64,000 nt of DNA from the NCBI RefSeq assembly GCF_965638725.1, contig NW_027472011.1, forward strand, positions 651,633 through 715,632, read 5' to 3'. Each line of letters begins with the position of its first letter. Position 1 is the stretch's first letter. The DNA is from Aptenodytes patagonicus. Taxonomy: Eukaryota; Chordata; Aves; Sphenisciformes; Spheniscidae. The notes beneath the pieces are model-generated. The model searched no databases, was not told where the DNA came from, and was given only the letters and a program-made list of their open reading frames with translations. Position numbers and translations under genes: made by a program. This document shows positions 1 to 8,987 of the stretch, in pieces.

Positions 1-224
1 GGCGGGGAGCCCTCTCCTGTGACGGGCTCAGGCACCGGGGGCCGGGGCAGGGCTGGGGGGCGAGTGGGCAGGGGCTGGCAGCGCCTGGAAAGCTGGAGGC
101 GATGGTGTGGGGTGACATGCGGGGGCTTTAATGACAGGCGTGTCCCTGGGAGCCTGGCGGACCACGGTGGGGGTGGGTGACGACGGCGCCCATGGGTGTC
201 CCCGGGGTGCAGCTGTGGCCAGGC

Positions 225-635
225 TCACGGGACCCTCCTGCAGTAGTAGATGGTCCTGGCTATGACACCTGGGGGAGAAGCGATGATGAGCGGCTGCGCC
301 CGTCGCCGCACCCAGCCCCGGCTGTGGGGACCGAGAGCTGGGACCCCTCGGCCATGGGGCCAGCCGGCACCACCGCTACCGCCACCAACATAGGCACCGG
401 CACCTCTGGGCACTGCCCAGTGCCACCTCCTCCTGCCAAGCCGCCTGCACTGCCAGCCGGCCCGGGGGCTCCTCTTGCGTCTCCTCTGCCGGGGCGGTGA
501 CAAGCGGACCCGCCGGCACATGGTGGTGGTGACGCGGGGCCGGTGGTGACGCTGGGCGGCCACCCTCCTCCTGCGGGCTGGGGCCGGCCCGTAGCCATGG
601 CGCCTGTGTGCAGCCGGGCGGCACCGTGGGGACAT
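225..635 (-). other. Candidate divergent Arg-rich open frame (136 codons)
   Basis: A minus-strand frame starting 147 bp upstream of the protamine ATG and pointing away from it. The predicted product is about 25% Arg (34 of 136) with blocks such as RRRKRSPR and CRRLGRRRW, and ends YYCRRVP. An ATTAAA at 127-132 (minus strand) lies 93 bp beyond the stop, and a TATA-like CTTTTATAGG overlaps the protamine TATA box on the opposite strand. The frame is kept in units 1-5 (copies at 4913, 9621, 14330, 19068; one Arg-to-His change in unit 4) and broken by a 7-bp deletion in unit 6. GC-rich DNA often yields Arg-rich frames by chance and no homologue is recognised, so coding status is doubtful. Confidence 0.22.
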
Positions 636-703
636 TGTGATGCCGCTGGTGATGCTGGCCCTGTAACGCGCCTCTGTCACAAAGGGCCTCGCCCCGGCAC
701 CCC

Positions 704-710
704 TATAAAA
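704..710 (+). promoter_or_regulatory. TATA box of protamine copy 1
   Basis: A perfect TATAAAA lies 78 bp upstream of the protamine ATG, in a GC-rich flank; transcription would start near 735. TGACG half-sites of the CRE type occur upstream (about 178, 531 and 548), a motif used by CREM in spermatid promoters, but no full palindrome was seen. Equivalent boxes are at 5392, 10100, 14809, 19547 and 24277. Confidence 0.8.
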
Positions 711-781
711 GCGGGGTGGGGGCGCAGAGCCAACCCGCGGCAGGGCAGGGCGGCTGGCCACCCCACTCGGCCAGCCCCAGC

Positions 782-1000
782 ATGGCCCGGTCCCGGCGCA
801 GCAGGTCCCGTAGCAGAAGCCGGCGCCGCCGCCGCAGCCTGGGCCACCAGAGACGCCCTCGCCGCCGATATGGCAGGAGCCGCCGCCGGCCTGCGGCACG
901 CAGCCGCAGGTATGGAAGCAGCCGCCGGCGGCCTGGGGCACGCAGCCGCCGGTCCGGAAGGAGCCGGCGGCGGCGTGGGGGACACAGCCTTCGCCGCTGA
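782..1000 (+). CDS. Protamine, copy 1 (72 aa)
   Basis: Sperm nuclear basic protein that replaces histones and compacts DNA in the sperm head. The 72-residue product has 36 arginines (50%), no lysine and no cysteine, and opens with MAR followed by alternating SR residues, as in chicken protamine (galline). Arg runs are broken by Ser, Pro, Tyr and Gly. Residues 33-46 and 47-60 form an internal duplication (SRRRPxARSRR core). The coding region is a single exon, as known for chicken protamine. The chosen ATG is the first one downstream of a TATA box 78 bp away; a frame-extending ATG at 716 would lie at or before the expected cap site. A poly(A) signal follows 82 bp after the stop. Avian protamines are usually about 60 residues, so this one is somewhat long. 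Confidence 0.92.
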   Translation: MARSRRSRSRSRSRRRRRSLGHQRRPRRRYGRSRRRPAARSRRYGSSRRRPGARSRRSGRSRRRRGGHSLRR

Positions 1001-1081
1001 GTAGACGCCAGCACTGGGCGTCTGCGGAGCCAGTGTCCCCGAGACCCCCGGCCGCCGCAGCACCGCGGCCCTGGCTCCATC

Positions 1082-1087
1082 AATAAA
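1082..1087 (+). promoter_or_regulatory. Poly(A) signal of protamine copy 1
   Basis: AATAAA 82 bp past the stop codon would give a compact intronless mRNA of roughly 370 nt before the tail. Equivalent signals: 5770, 10478, 15187, 19925 and 24652. Confidence 0.85.
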
Positions 1088-1189
1088 GCTGGAATGATTG
1101 AATGAGAGGTGTGCGTGTCCTTGGTGTCCCTGTGCGCCGGCTGCATGTCCCCTGGTGTCGTGTCCCACGGGTGGGCGTCCGTGTCTGCT

Positions 1190-1203
1190 GGGGGGGGGGG
1201 GGG
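1190..1203 (+). repeat. G-run downstream of protamine
   Basis: Fourteen consecutive G in unit 1. The length is 14 in units 2, 3 and 4, 15 in unit 5 and 10 in unit 6 (followed by A). It is the fastest-varying site of the unit. Confidence 0.9.
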
Positions 1204-1298
1204 TGTCCCATGGGTGCGCGTGTCCAGGACCAGCACACATCTCCGGGGATGGAGATGCCCCAGCCTGACTGCTCCTGTGCTGGCTCTGACCCCCATCT

Positions 1299-1455
1299 CC
1301 ACGTCCCCAACCCGCCTCCACGTCCCCAACCCATCTCCATGTCCCAGCCCATCTCCATGTCCCAACCCATCTTCTCGTCCCCAGCCCATCTCCATGTCCC
1401 AGCCCATCTTCATGTCCCAGTCCACCTCCACGTCCCCAGCCCATCTCCATGCCTC
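1299..1455 (+). repeat. 15-bp minisatellite of the protamine 3' flank
   Basis: About ten degenerate copies of CCCATCTCCATGTCC, directly before the CR1 3' end. The same tract is in units 2-6 (about 5987-6143, 10695-10851, 15404-15560, 20143-20299, 24865-25021). Confidence 0.85.
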
Positions 1456-1463
1456 CCGGGCAC

Positions 1464-2625
1464 TAGAATCAGAGAATCGTAGAAGCATTACGGTTGGAAA
1501 AGACCTCTAAGACCATCGAGTCCCACCGTCGACCCAACACCACCATGCCCACTACACCATGGCCCTAAGCGCCTCATCTACACGTCTTTTAAATACCTCC
1601 AGGGGTGGGGACTCAACCACTTCCCTGGGCAGCCTCTTCCAATGTTTAACCACTCTTCCAGTAAAGACATTTTTCCTCACGTCCATTCCAAACCTCCCCT
1701 GGCGCAACTTGAGGCCCTTTCCTCTCAAGGTCAAGCAGGACCTGCCTCTCATGAATCCGTGCTGGCTAGGCCGGATCCCCTGGTTGTCCCGCTCATGCCT
1801 TGTGAGCGCCCTCAAGATGAACCGCTCCATCATCTTCCCCGGCACCGAGGTCAGGCTGACAGGCCTGTAGTTCCCCGGATCCTCCTTCCGGCCCTTCCTG
1901 TAGAAGGGCGTCACATTGGCAAGCCTCCAGTCGCCCGGGACCTCCCCCGTTAACCAGGACTGCTGATGAATGATGGAGAGCGGCTTGGCAAGCTCCTCCG
2001 CCAGCTCCCTCAGCACTCTCGGGTGGATCCCATCCGGCCCCATAGACTTGTGAGCGTCCAGGTGGTGTAGCAGGTCATTGACTGCTTCCTCTTGGATTAC
2101 GGGGGGTTCATCCTGCTCGCCGTCCCTGTCTTCCAGCTCGGGGGGCCGAGTACCCTGAGGATAACTGGTCTGCCTGTTAAAGACTGAGGCAAAGAAGGCA
2201 TTGAGGACCTCAGCCTTTTCCTCATCCTCGGTGACAATGTTCCCCCCCGCATCCAGTAAGGGATGGAGATTCTCCTTGGCTCTCTTCTTGTCATTAATAT
2301 ATTTGTAAAAGCTTTTTTTGTTGTCTTTAACGACAGCGGCCAGATTGCGTTCTAGCTGGGCTTTTGCCTTTCTCATTTCTTCTCTGCACGACCTAACGAG
2401 ATCCCTGTACTCTTCTTGAGTCGCCTGCCCCTTCTTCCACAAGCGGTAAACTCTCCTTTTTTTCCTGAGTCCCAGCAAGACCTCCCCGTTCAGCCAGGCC
2501 GGTCGTCTTCCCCGCCCGTTCTTCTTACCGCGTACAGGGACAGCCTGCTCCTGCGCCTTTAAGGCTTCCTTCCTGAAGAGCGTCCAGCCTTCCTGGACCC
2601 CTTTGCCCTTCAGGACCGTCTCCCA
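1464..2625 (-). mobile_element. CR1 LINE, internally deleted (unit 1)
   Basis: Minus-strand chicken-repeat-1 retrotransposon. The 3' end (plus-strand 1464-1490) has the ATTCT-type short direct repeats typical of CR1. Reading leftwards, a 308-codon open frame (1552-2478) contains the CR1 ORF2 region before the reverse transcriptase and its first RT blocks (NYRPVSLTS), then jumps straight to the extreme C-terminus: about 960 bp holding the catalytic RT part are missing at about 1727. Further CR1 coding sequence without a usable start extends to about 2625. The 5' end is truncated, so the element is dead. It joins retroviral sequence at 2625/2626. Confidence 0.9.
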
Positions 2626-3074
2626 AAATTAAATTGCTTATTAACCTCGGACAAAACCAAAACAATATTCCCGAGAAGTACCAAGAGCAGTATCTTAACT
2701 ACCCAAGGATGTTCAAGATACTGAAAAGTGACTGTGATGGAGGAGGAAACACCATAGAAGAAGGTAGCGGCGCTGCCATGCTGTACCTCCTCCATAAAAA
2801 ACCTCTCAGAGGAAGAACTGTAATTGCTAATTGTCCCCACGCAGTGGTACCCGAAGGACAGGAATGGCTTCAGTGCAAAGCTCAAATACCAGGTTAAGCT
2901 CAAGGCCGGTGCTTTAATAACAAACCTCCCGGGCAAAACATCACTAATCACCGCAGGCCACAGCAAACTGCAAAACCCAACACTAATCTTTAACGTGTAC
3001 AGCCAAGAAAAGGGCATGGCGCAGATCACACAAACCAATATCGAGAACAGATGAATCAATGTTGTGACCCGCAA
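2610..3074 (-). other. Open frame of 154 codons in the retroviral internal fragment
   Basis: An uninterrupted frame in the endogenous retrovirus internal piece. It starts about 65 bp past the primer binding site and runs into the CR1 junction. The product would have a hydrophobic N-terminus (LFSILVCVICAMPFSWLY), further hydrophobic stretches and a C-terminal ILLLVLLGNIVLVL segment. I do not recognise it as gag, pol or env. It is intact in units 1-5 (2610, 7318, 12026, 16715, 21451), with one Leu-to-Ser change in unit 3. Lack of stops may simply reflect recent amplification of the array. Confidence 0.3.
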
Positions 3075-3138
3075 CTGCTAACGGGTATAAATTCCTTAAT
3101 GCGCTCTGGTTAATCTGTCGTTATCTCAAACCCTTCGG
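2626..3138 (-). mobile_element. Endogenous retrovirus leader/internal fragment
   Basis: AT-richer sequence directly downstream (in minus-strand sense) of the primer binding site. It is all that remains of the provirus interior; gag, pro, pol and env were not seen. At 2625/2626 it meets the CR1, with a short T-run as possible microhomology. Confidence 0.65.
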
Positions 3139-3156
3139 GCCCCACGTTGGGCGCCA
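3139..3156 (-). other. Retroviral primer binding site, tRNA-Lys type
   Basis: Read on the minus strand, the 18 bases TGGCGCCCAACGTGGGGC match the tRNA-Lys(1,2) primer binding site of betaretrovirus-like elements. It lies 8 bp past the LTR edge, which fixes the provirus orientation as minus strand. It is preserved in units 1-5. Confidence 0.8.
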
Positions 3157-3164
3157 AAAAGGAC

Positions 3165-3716
3165 TGTCGCGGTTCAACCTCAGCCGGCAACTGAGCCCCA
3201 CGCAGCCGCTCGCTGGGTGGGATGGGGGAGAGAATGGGAGGAGTAAAAGAGAGAAAACTCGTGGGTTGAGATAAGAACAGTTTAAGAGTTGAAATAAAAT
3301 AAAAGAGTAACAATAATAGCAACAATGATAAGAAAAGAATATACAAAGCAAGCGATGCACGATGCAGTTGCTCACCACCCGCCGACCGATGCCCAGCCAG
3401 TCCCTGAGCAGCGGCCCCCCCGGCCAGCTTCCCCCAGTTTAGGTACTGAGCATGATGTCCCATGGTATGGAATGTCCCTTTGGCCGGTTTGGGTCAGCTG
3501 TCCTGGCTGTGCCCCCTCCCAGCTTCTTGCGCACCTCCAGCCTGCTCAGTCGGCAGAGCACGGGAAGCTGAAAAGCCCTTGCCTAGTGTAAGCACTGCTC
3601 CGCAAGAACTACAACATCGCTGTGTTGTCAACATTGTTCTGGTCCTAAATCCAAAACACAGCTCTGTACCAGCTACTGGGAAGAAAATTAAAAATATACC
3701 AGCCAAAACCGGGACA
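3165..3716 (-). mobile_element. Endogenous retrovirus 5' LTR (unit 1), 552 bp
   Basis: Bounded by TG...CA on both strands (plus strand starts TGTCGCGGTT and ends AACCGGGACA), with the primer binding site on its left flank. It is therefore the 5' LTR of a minus-strand provirus. The type is very common in bird genomes. No second LTR is present in the unit, so the provirus has lost its 3' half. It was inserted into another LTR-type element that continues from 3717. Confidence 0.85.
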
Positions 3717-4279
3717 GATGCGCCCGAAGGAGGCTGTGACCCCGTGGGAAGCCCGCGCTGGAGCAGGTTTGCTGGCAGGACTTGTGACCCCGTGGGGGAC
3801 CCACGCTGGAGCAGTCAGTTCCGGAAGGACTGTGCCCCGTGGTGAGGACCCATGCTGGAGCAGACGCCCGTGGGAGGGACCCCACGCTGGAGCAGGGCAA
3901 GAGCGTGAGGAGGACGGAGCGGCAGAGACAATGTGCGATGAACTGGCCGCAAGCCCCATTCCCCGTCCCCCTGCGCCGCTCGGGCGGAGGAGGTGGAGAA
4001 TTTGGGAGGGAAGTTGAGCCTGGGGAGAAGGGAGGGGTGGGGGGAAGGGGTTTATAGATTTGTTCTTATCTCTCATTATCCTACTTCCTTGTTAATTGGC
4101 AATAAATTTATTTAATTTCCCCGACTCGAGCCTGTTTTGCCCGTGATGGTACTTGCGGAGTGATCTCCCTGCCCTGACCTCCACCCACGAGCCTTTTGTC
4201 GTGTTTTCTCCCCCTTGAGGAGGGCAGTGACGGAGCGGCTGGGTGGGCACCAGCGCCCAGCCAAGCTCAACCCACCCCA
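3717..4279 (-). mobile_element. Outer retroviral LTR remnant with short tandem repeats
   Basis: A second avian LTR-type sequence, minus orientation, starting TGGGGTGGGTTGAG at 4279 and running leftwards to the edge of the inserted LTR at 3716. The part at 3740-3900 is built from degenerate repeats with a GCTGGAGCAG core (about 30-50 bp apart). A 50-bp cycle of this repeat is gained in units 4 and 5. Minus-strand AATAAA and TTTATT-rich motifs lie near 4100. Confidence 0.7.
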
Positions 4280-5391
4280 GTGTCACCGCCGGCTCCACCG
4301 GAGCCATCGGCATCATCCTCCGGTCACGGCGGTGCACATCGTCCCCCACCACCGGCTCCCCGCTGCCCTCCACGCCCTCCCTGCCCCCTGCCCGGTGGGG
4401 GCAGCAGACCCCGGTTCGGAGCGTGGCTGGGAGCGGCCCCCGCCCGGCACAGAGCCCTGTGTGTGCCTGGGCTGCGTGTCCGGGGCTCCTTTCCGGGCTC
4501 CACCCTGGGGGTCCATCGCGGGGGTCCATCGCGGGGACCCCTGTGGGGACAGCCCATCCCCAGGTGCGCGGGACGTGGGCAGGGGCATGGGCAGGGCTCG
4601 GCTCAGCTCCCCGTCCCCGAGCCCCCAGCCCCAGCGCTGACGGCCCTTGTGCAGCCCATGGGGCCACTGGTCCCGCATCTCCGGGGCTGGCGGGGAGCCC
4701 TCTCCTGTGACGGGCTCAGGCACCGGGGGCCGGGGCAGGGCTGGGGGGCGAGTGGGCAGGGGCTGGCAGCGCCTGGAAAGCTGGAGGCGATGGTGTGGGG
4801 TGACATGCGGGGGCTTTAATGACAGGCGTGTCCCTGGGAGCCTGGCGGACCACGGTGGGGGTGGGTGACGACGGCGCCCATGGGTGTCCCCGGGGTGCAG
4901 CTGTGGCCAGGCTCACGGGACCCTCCTGCAGTAGTAGATGGTCCTGGCTATGACACCTGGGGGAGAAGCGATGATGAGCGGCTGCGCCCGTCGCCGCACC
5001 CAGCCCCGGCTGTGGGGACCGAGAGCTGGGACCCCTCGGCCATGGGGCCAGCCGGCACCACCGCTACCGCCACCAACATAGGCACCGGCACCTCTGGGCA
5101 CTGCCCAGTGCCACCTCCTCCTGCCAAGCCGCCTGCACTGCCAGCCGGCCCGGGGGCTCCTCTTGCGTCTCCTCTGCCGGGGCGGTGACAAGCGGACCCG
5201 CCGGCACATGGTGGTGGTGACGCGGGGCCGGTGGTGACGCTGGGCGGCCACCCTCCTCCTGCGGGCTGGGGCCGGCCCGTAGCCATGGCGCCTGTGTGCA
5301 GCCGGGCGGCACCGTGGGGACATTGTGATGCCGCTGGTGATGCTGGCCCTGTAACGCGCCTCTGTCACAAAGGGCCTCGCCCCGGCACCCC
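4280..5391. other. GC-rich spacer and upstream region of protamine copy 2
   Basis: This is the complete inter-element spacer (only its right part is visible before copy 1). It is GC-rich, has a short direct repeat (GGGGGTCCATCGC near 4508-4535), and no TE was recognised. On the minus strand it holds an Arg-rich 136-codon open frame (4913-5323) followed by ATTAAA at 4815-4820 (see findings). The same spacer recurs at 8988-10099, 13696-14808, 18435-19546 and 23171-24276. Confidence 0.7.
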
Positions 5392-5398
5392 TATAAAA
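5392..5398 (+). promoter_or_regulatory. TATA box of protamine copy 2
   Basis: TATAAAA 78 bp before the ATG; flanks identical to copy 1. Confidence 0.8.
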
Positions 5399-5469
5399 GC
5401 GGGGTGGGGGCGCAGAGCCAACCCGCGGCAGGGCAGGGCGGCTGGCCACCCCACTCGGCCAGCCCCAGC

Positions 5470-5688
5470 ATGGCCCGGTCCCGGCGCAGCAGGTCCCGTA
5501 GCAGAAGCCGGCGCCGCCGCCGCAGCCTGGGCCACCAGAGACGCCCTCGCCGCCGATATGGCAGGAGCCGCCGCCGGCCTGCGGCACGCAGCCGCAGGTA
5601 TGGAAGCAGCCGCCGGCGGCCTGGGGCACGCAGCCGCCGGTCCGGAAGGAGCCGGCGGCGGCGTGGGGGACACAGCCTTCGCCGCTGA
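5470..5688 (+). CDS. Protamine, copy 2 (72 aa)
   Basis: Protein identical to copy 1, with the same TATA box (5392) and AATAAA (5770). No base differences were noticed in the coding region. It sits 4688 bp from copy 1. Confidence 0.92.
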   Translation: MARSRRSRSRSRSRRRRRSLGHQRRPRRRYGRSRRRPAARSRRYGSSRRRPGARSRRSGRSRRRRGGHSLRR

Positions 5689-6151
5689 GTAGACGCCAGC
5701 ACTGGGCGTCTGCGGAGCCAGTGTCCCCGAGACCCCCGGCCGCCGCAGCACCGCGGCCCTGGCTCCATCAATAAAGCTGGAATGATTGAATGAGAGGTGT
5801 GCGTGTCCTTGGTGTCCCTGTGCGCCGGCTGCATGTCCCCTGGTGTCGTGTCCCACGGGTGGGCGTCCGTGTCTGCTGGGGGGGGGGGGGGTGTCCCATG
5901 GGTGCGCGTGTCCAGGACCAGCACACATCTCCGGGGATGGAGATGCCCCAGCCTGACTGCTCCTGTGCTGGCTCTGACCCCCATCTCCACGTCCCCAACC
6001 CGCCTCCACGTCCCCAACCCATCTCCATGTCCCAGCCCATCTCCATGTCCCAACCCATCTTCTCGTCCCCAGCCCATCTCCATGTCCCAGCCCATCTTCA
6101 TGTCCCAGTCCACCTCCACGTCCCCAGCCCATCTCCATGCCTCCCGGGCAC

Positions 6152-7333
6152 TAGAATCAGAGAATCGTAGAAGCATTACGGTTGGAAAAGACCTCTAAGA
6201 CCATCGAGTCCCACCGTCGACCCAACACCACCATGCCCACTACACCATGGCCCTAAGCGCCTCATCTACACGTCTTTTAAATACCTCCAGGGGTGGGGAC
6301 TCAACCACTTCCCTGGGCAGCCTCTTCCAATGTTTAACCACTCTTCCAGTAAAGACATTTTTCCTCACGTCCATTCCAAACCTCCCCTGGCGCAACTTGA
6401 GGCCGTTTCCTCTCAAGGTCAAGCAGGACCTGCCTCTCATGAATCCGTGCTGGCTAGGCCGGATCCCCTGGTTGTCCCGCTCATGCCTTGTGAGCGCCCT
6501 CAAGATGAACCGCTCCATCATCTTCCCCGGCACCGAGGTCAGGCTGACAGGCCTGTAGTTCCCCGGATCCTCCTTCCGGCCCTTCTTGTAGATGGGCGTC
6601 ACATTGGCAAGCCTCCAGTCGCCCCGGACCTCCCCCGGTCCTAAATCCATCCAGCAGTTAACCAGGACTGCTGATGAATGATGGAGAGCGGCTTGGCAAG
6701 CTCCTCCGCCAGCTCCCTCAGCACTCTCGGGTGGATCCCATCCGGCCCCATAGACTTGTGAGCGTCCAGGTGGTGTAGCAGGTCATTGACTGCTTCCTCT
6801 TGGATTACGGGGGGTTCATCCTGCTCGCCGTCCCTGTCTTCCAGCTCGGGGGGCCGAGTACCCTGAGGATAACTGGTCTGCCTGTTAAAGACTGAGGCAA
6901 AGAAGGCATTGAGGACCTCAGCCTTTTCCTCATCCTCGGTGACAATGTTCCCCCCCGCATCCAGTAAGGGATGGAGATTCTCCTTGGCTCTCTTCTTGTC
7001 ATTAATATATTTGTAAAAGCTTTTTTTGTTGTCTTTAACGACAGCGGCCAGATTGCGTTCTAGCTGGGCTTTTGCCTTTCTCATTTCTTCTCTGCACGAC
7101 CTAACGAGATCCCTGTACTCTTCTTGAGTCGCCTGCCCCTTCTTCCACAAGCGGTAAACTCTCCTTTTTTTCCTGAGTCCCAGCAAGACCTCCCCGTTCA
7201 GCCAGGCCGGTCGTCTTCCCCGCCCGTTCTTCTTACCGCGTACAGGGACAGCCTGCTCCTGCGCCTTTAAGGCTTCCTTCTTGAAGAGCGTCCAGCCTTC
7301 CTGGACCCCTTTGCCCTTCAGGACCGTCTCCCA
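6152..7333 (-). mobile_element. CR1 LINE, internally deleted (unit 2)
   Basis: Same element and same internal deletion as unit 1, but a 20-bp insertion near 6638-6657 splits the open frame into pieces of 136 codons (6240-6650) and 181 codons (6641-7186). Near 6580-6595 it keeps the Ile-Tyr-Lys-Lys form where unit 1 has Phe-Tyr-Arg-Lys. Confidence 0.9.
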
Positions 7334-8987
7334 AAATTAAATTGCTTATTAACCTCGGACAAAACCAAAACAATATTCCCGAGAAGTACCAAGAGCAGTA
7401 TCTTAACTACCCAAGGATGTTCAAGATACTGAAAAGTGACTGTGATGGAGGAGGAAACACCATAGAAGAAGGTAGCGGCGCTGCCATGCTGTACCTCCTC
7501 CATAAAAAACCTCTCAGAGGAAGAACTGTAATTGCTAATTGTCCCCACGCAGTGGTACCCGAAGGACAGGAATGGCTTCAGTGCAAAGCTCAAATACCAG
7601 GTTAAGCTCAAGGCCGGTGCTTTAATAACAAACCTCCCGGGCAAAACATCACTAATCACCGCAGGCCACAGCAAACTGCAAAACCCAACACTAATCTTTA
7701 ACGTGTACAGCCAAGAAAAGGGCATGGCGCAGATCACACAAACCAATATCGAGAACAGATGAATCAATGTTGTGACCCGCAACTGCTAACGGGTATAAAT
7801 TCCTTAATGCGCTCTGGTTAATCTGTCGTTATCTCAAACCCTTCGGGCCCCACGTTGGGCGCCAAAAAGGACTGTCGCGGTTCAACCTCAGCCGGCAACT
7901 GAGCCCCACGCAGCCGCTCGCTGGGTGGGATGGGGGAGAGAATGGGAGGAGTAAAAGAGAGAAAACTCGTGGGTTGAGATAAGAACAGTTTAAGAGTTGA
8001 AATAAAATAAAAGAGTAACAATAATAGCAACAATGATAAGAAAAGAATATACAAAGCAAGCGATGCACGATGCAGTTGCTCACCACCCGCCGACCGATGC
8101 CCAGCCAGTCCCTGAGCAGCGGCCCCCCCGGCCAGCTTCCCCCAGTTTAGGTACTGAGCATGATGTCCCATGGTATGGAATGTCCCTTTGGCCGGTTTGG
8201 GTCAGCTGTCCTGGCCGTGCCCCCTCCCAGCTTCTTGCGCACCTCCAGCCTGCTCAGTCGGCAGAGCACGGGAAGCTGAAAAGCCCTTGCCTAGTGTAAG
8301 CACTGCTCCGCAAGAACTACAACATCGCTGTGTTGTCAACATTGTTCTGGTCCTAAATCCAAAACACAGCTCTGTACCAGCTACTGGGAAGAAAATTAAA
8401 AATATACCAGCCAAAACCGGGACAGATGCGCCCGAAGGAGGCTGTGACCCCGTGGGAAGCCCGCGCTGGAGCAGGTTTGCTGGCAGGACTTGTGACCCCG
8501 TGGGGGACCCACGCTGGAGCAGTCAGTTCCGGAAGGACTGTGCCCCGTGGTGAGGACCCACGCTGGAGCAGACGCCCGTGGGAGGGACCCCACGCTGGAG
8601 CAGGGCAAGAGCGTGAGGAGGACGGAGAGGCAGAGACAATGTGCGATGAACTGGCCGCAAGCCCCATTCCCCGTCCCCCTGCGCCGCTCGGGCGGAGGAG
8701 GTGGAGAATTTGGGAGGGAAGTTGAGCCTGGGGAGAAGGGAGGGGTGGGGGGAAGGGGTTTATAGATTTGTTCTTATCTCTCATTATCCTACTTCCTTGT
8801 TAATTGGCAATAAATTTATTTAATTTCCCCGACTCGAGCCTGTTTTGCCCGTGATGGTACTTGCGGAGTGATCTCCCTGCCCTGACCTCCACCCACGAGC
8901 CTTTTGTCGTGTTTTCTCCCCCTTGAGGAGGGCAGTGACGGAGCGGCTGGGTGGGCACCAGCGCCCAGCCAAGCTCAACCCACCCCA
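7334..8987 (-). mobile_element. Nested endogenous retrovirus block (unit 2)
   Basis: Copy of 2626-4279: internal fragment 7334-7846, primer binding site 7847-7864, LTR 7873-8424, outer LTR remnant 8425-8987. Confidence 0.8.

Larger units (their letters stand above)
1..4688. repeat. Protamine array unit 1 (4688 bp)
   Basis: This is the first unit of a direct tandem array. Its boundary is set arbitrarily at the window edge: the bases at position 1 recur at 4689, 9397, 14106, 18844 and 23581. Order of parts: spacer/promoter 1-781, protamine 782-1000, 3' flank with poly(A) signal at 1082, G-run 1190-1203, 15-bp minisatellite to about 1455, CR1 1464-2625 (minus), endogenous retrovirus pieces 2626-4279 (minus), and GC-rich spacer to 4688. 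It lacks both the 20-bp insertion of units 2 and 3 and the 50-bp insertion of units 4 and 5, so it is the shortest complete unit. Because the window opens inside the array, further copies may lie to the left. Confidence 0.97.

Noticed and set aside
677-1488. Long minus-strand frames of 257-261 codons opposite the protamine
   Set aside because: They are antisense shadows of the Arg codons (Ala-, Pro- or Arg-rich) plus the minisatellite; they include the protamine UTRs and promoter.
1102-1510. Overlapping open frames of 126 and 133 codons on the plus strand after the protamine
   Set aside because: They arise from the CCATCTCCATGTCC minisatellite and its flanks, follow the protamine poly(A) signal, and have no recognisable domain.
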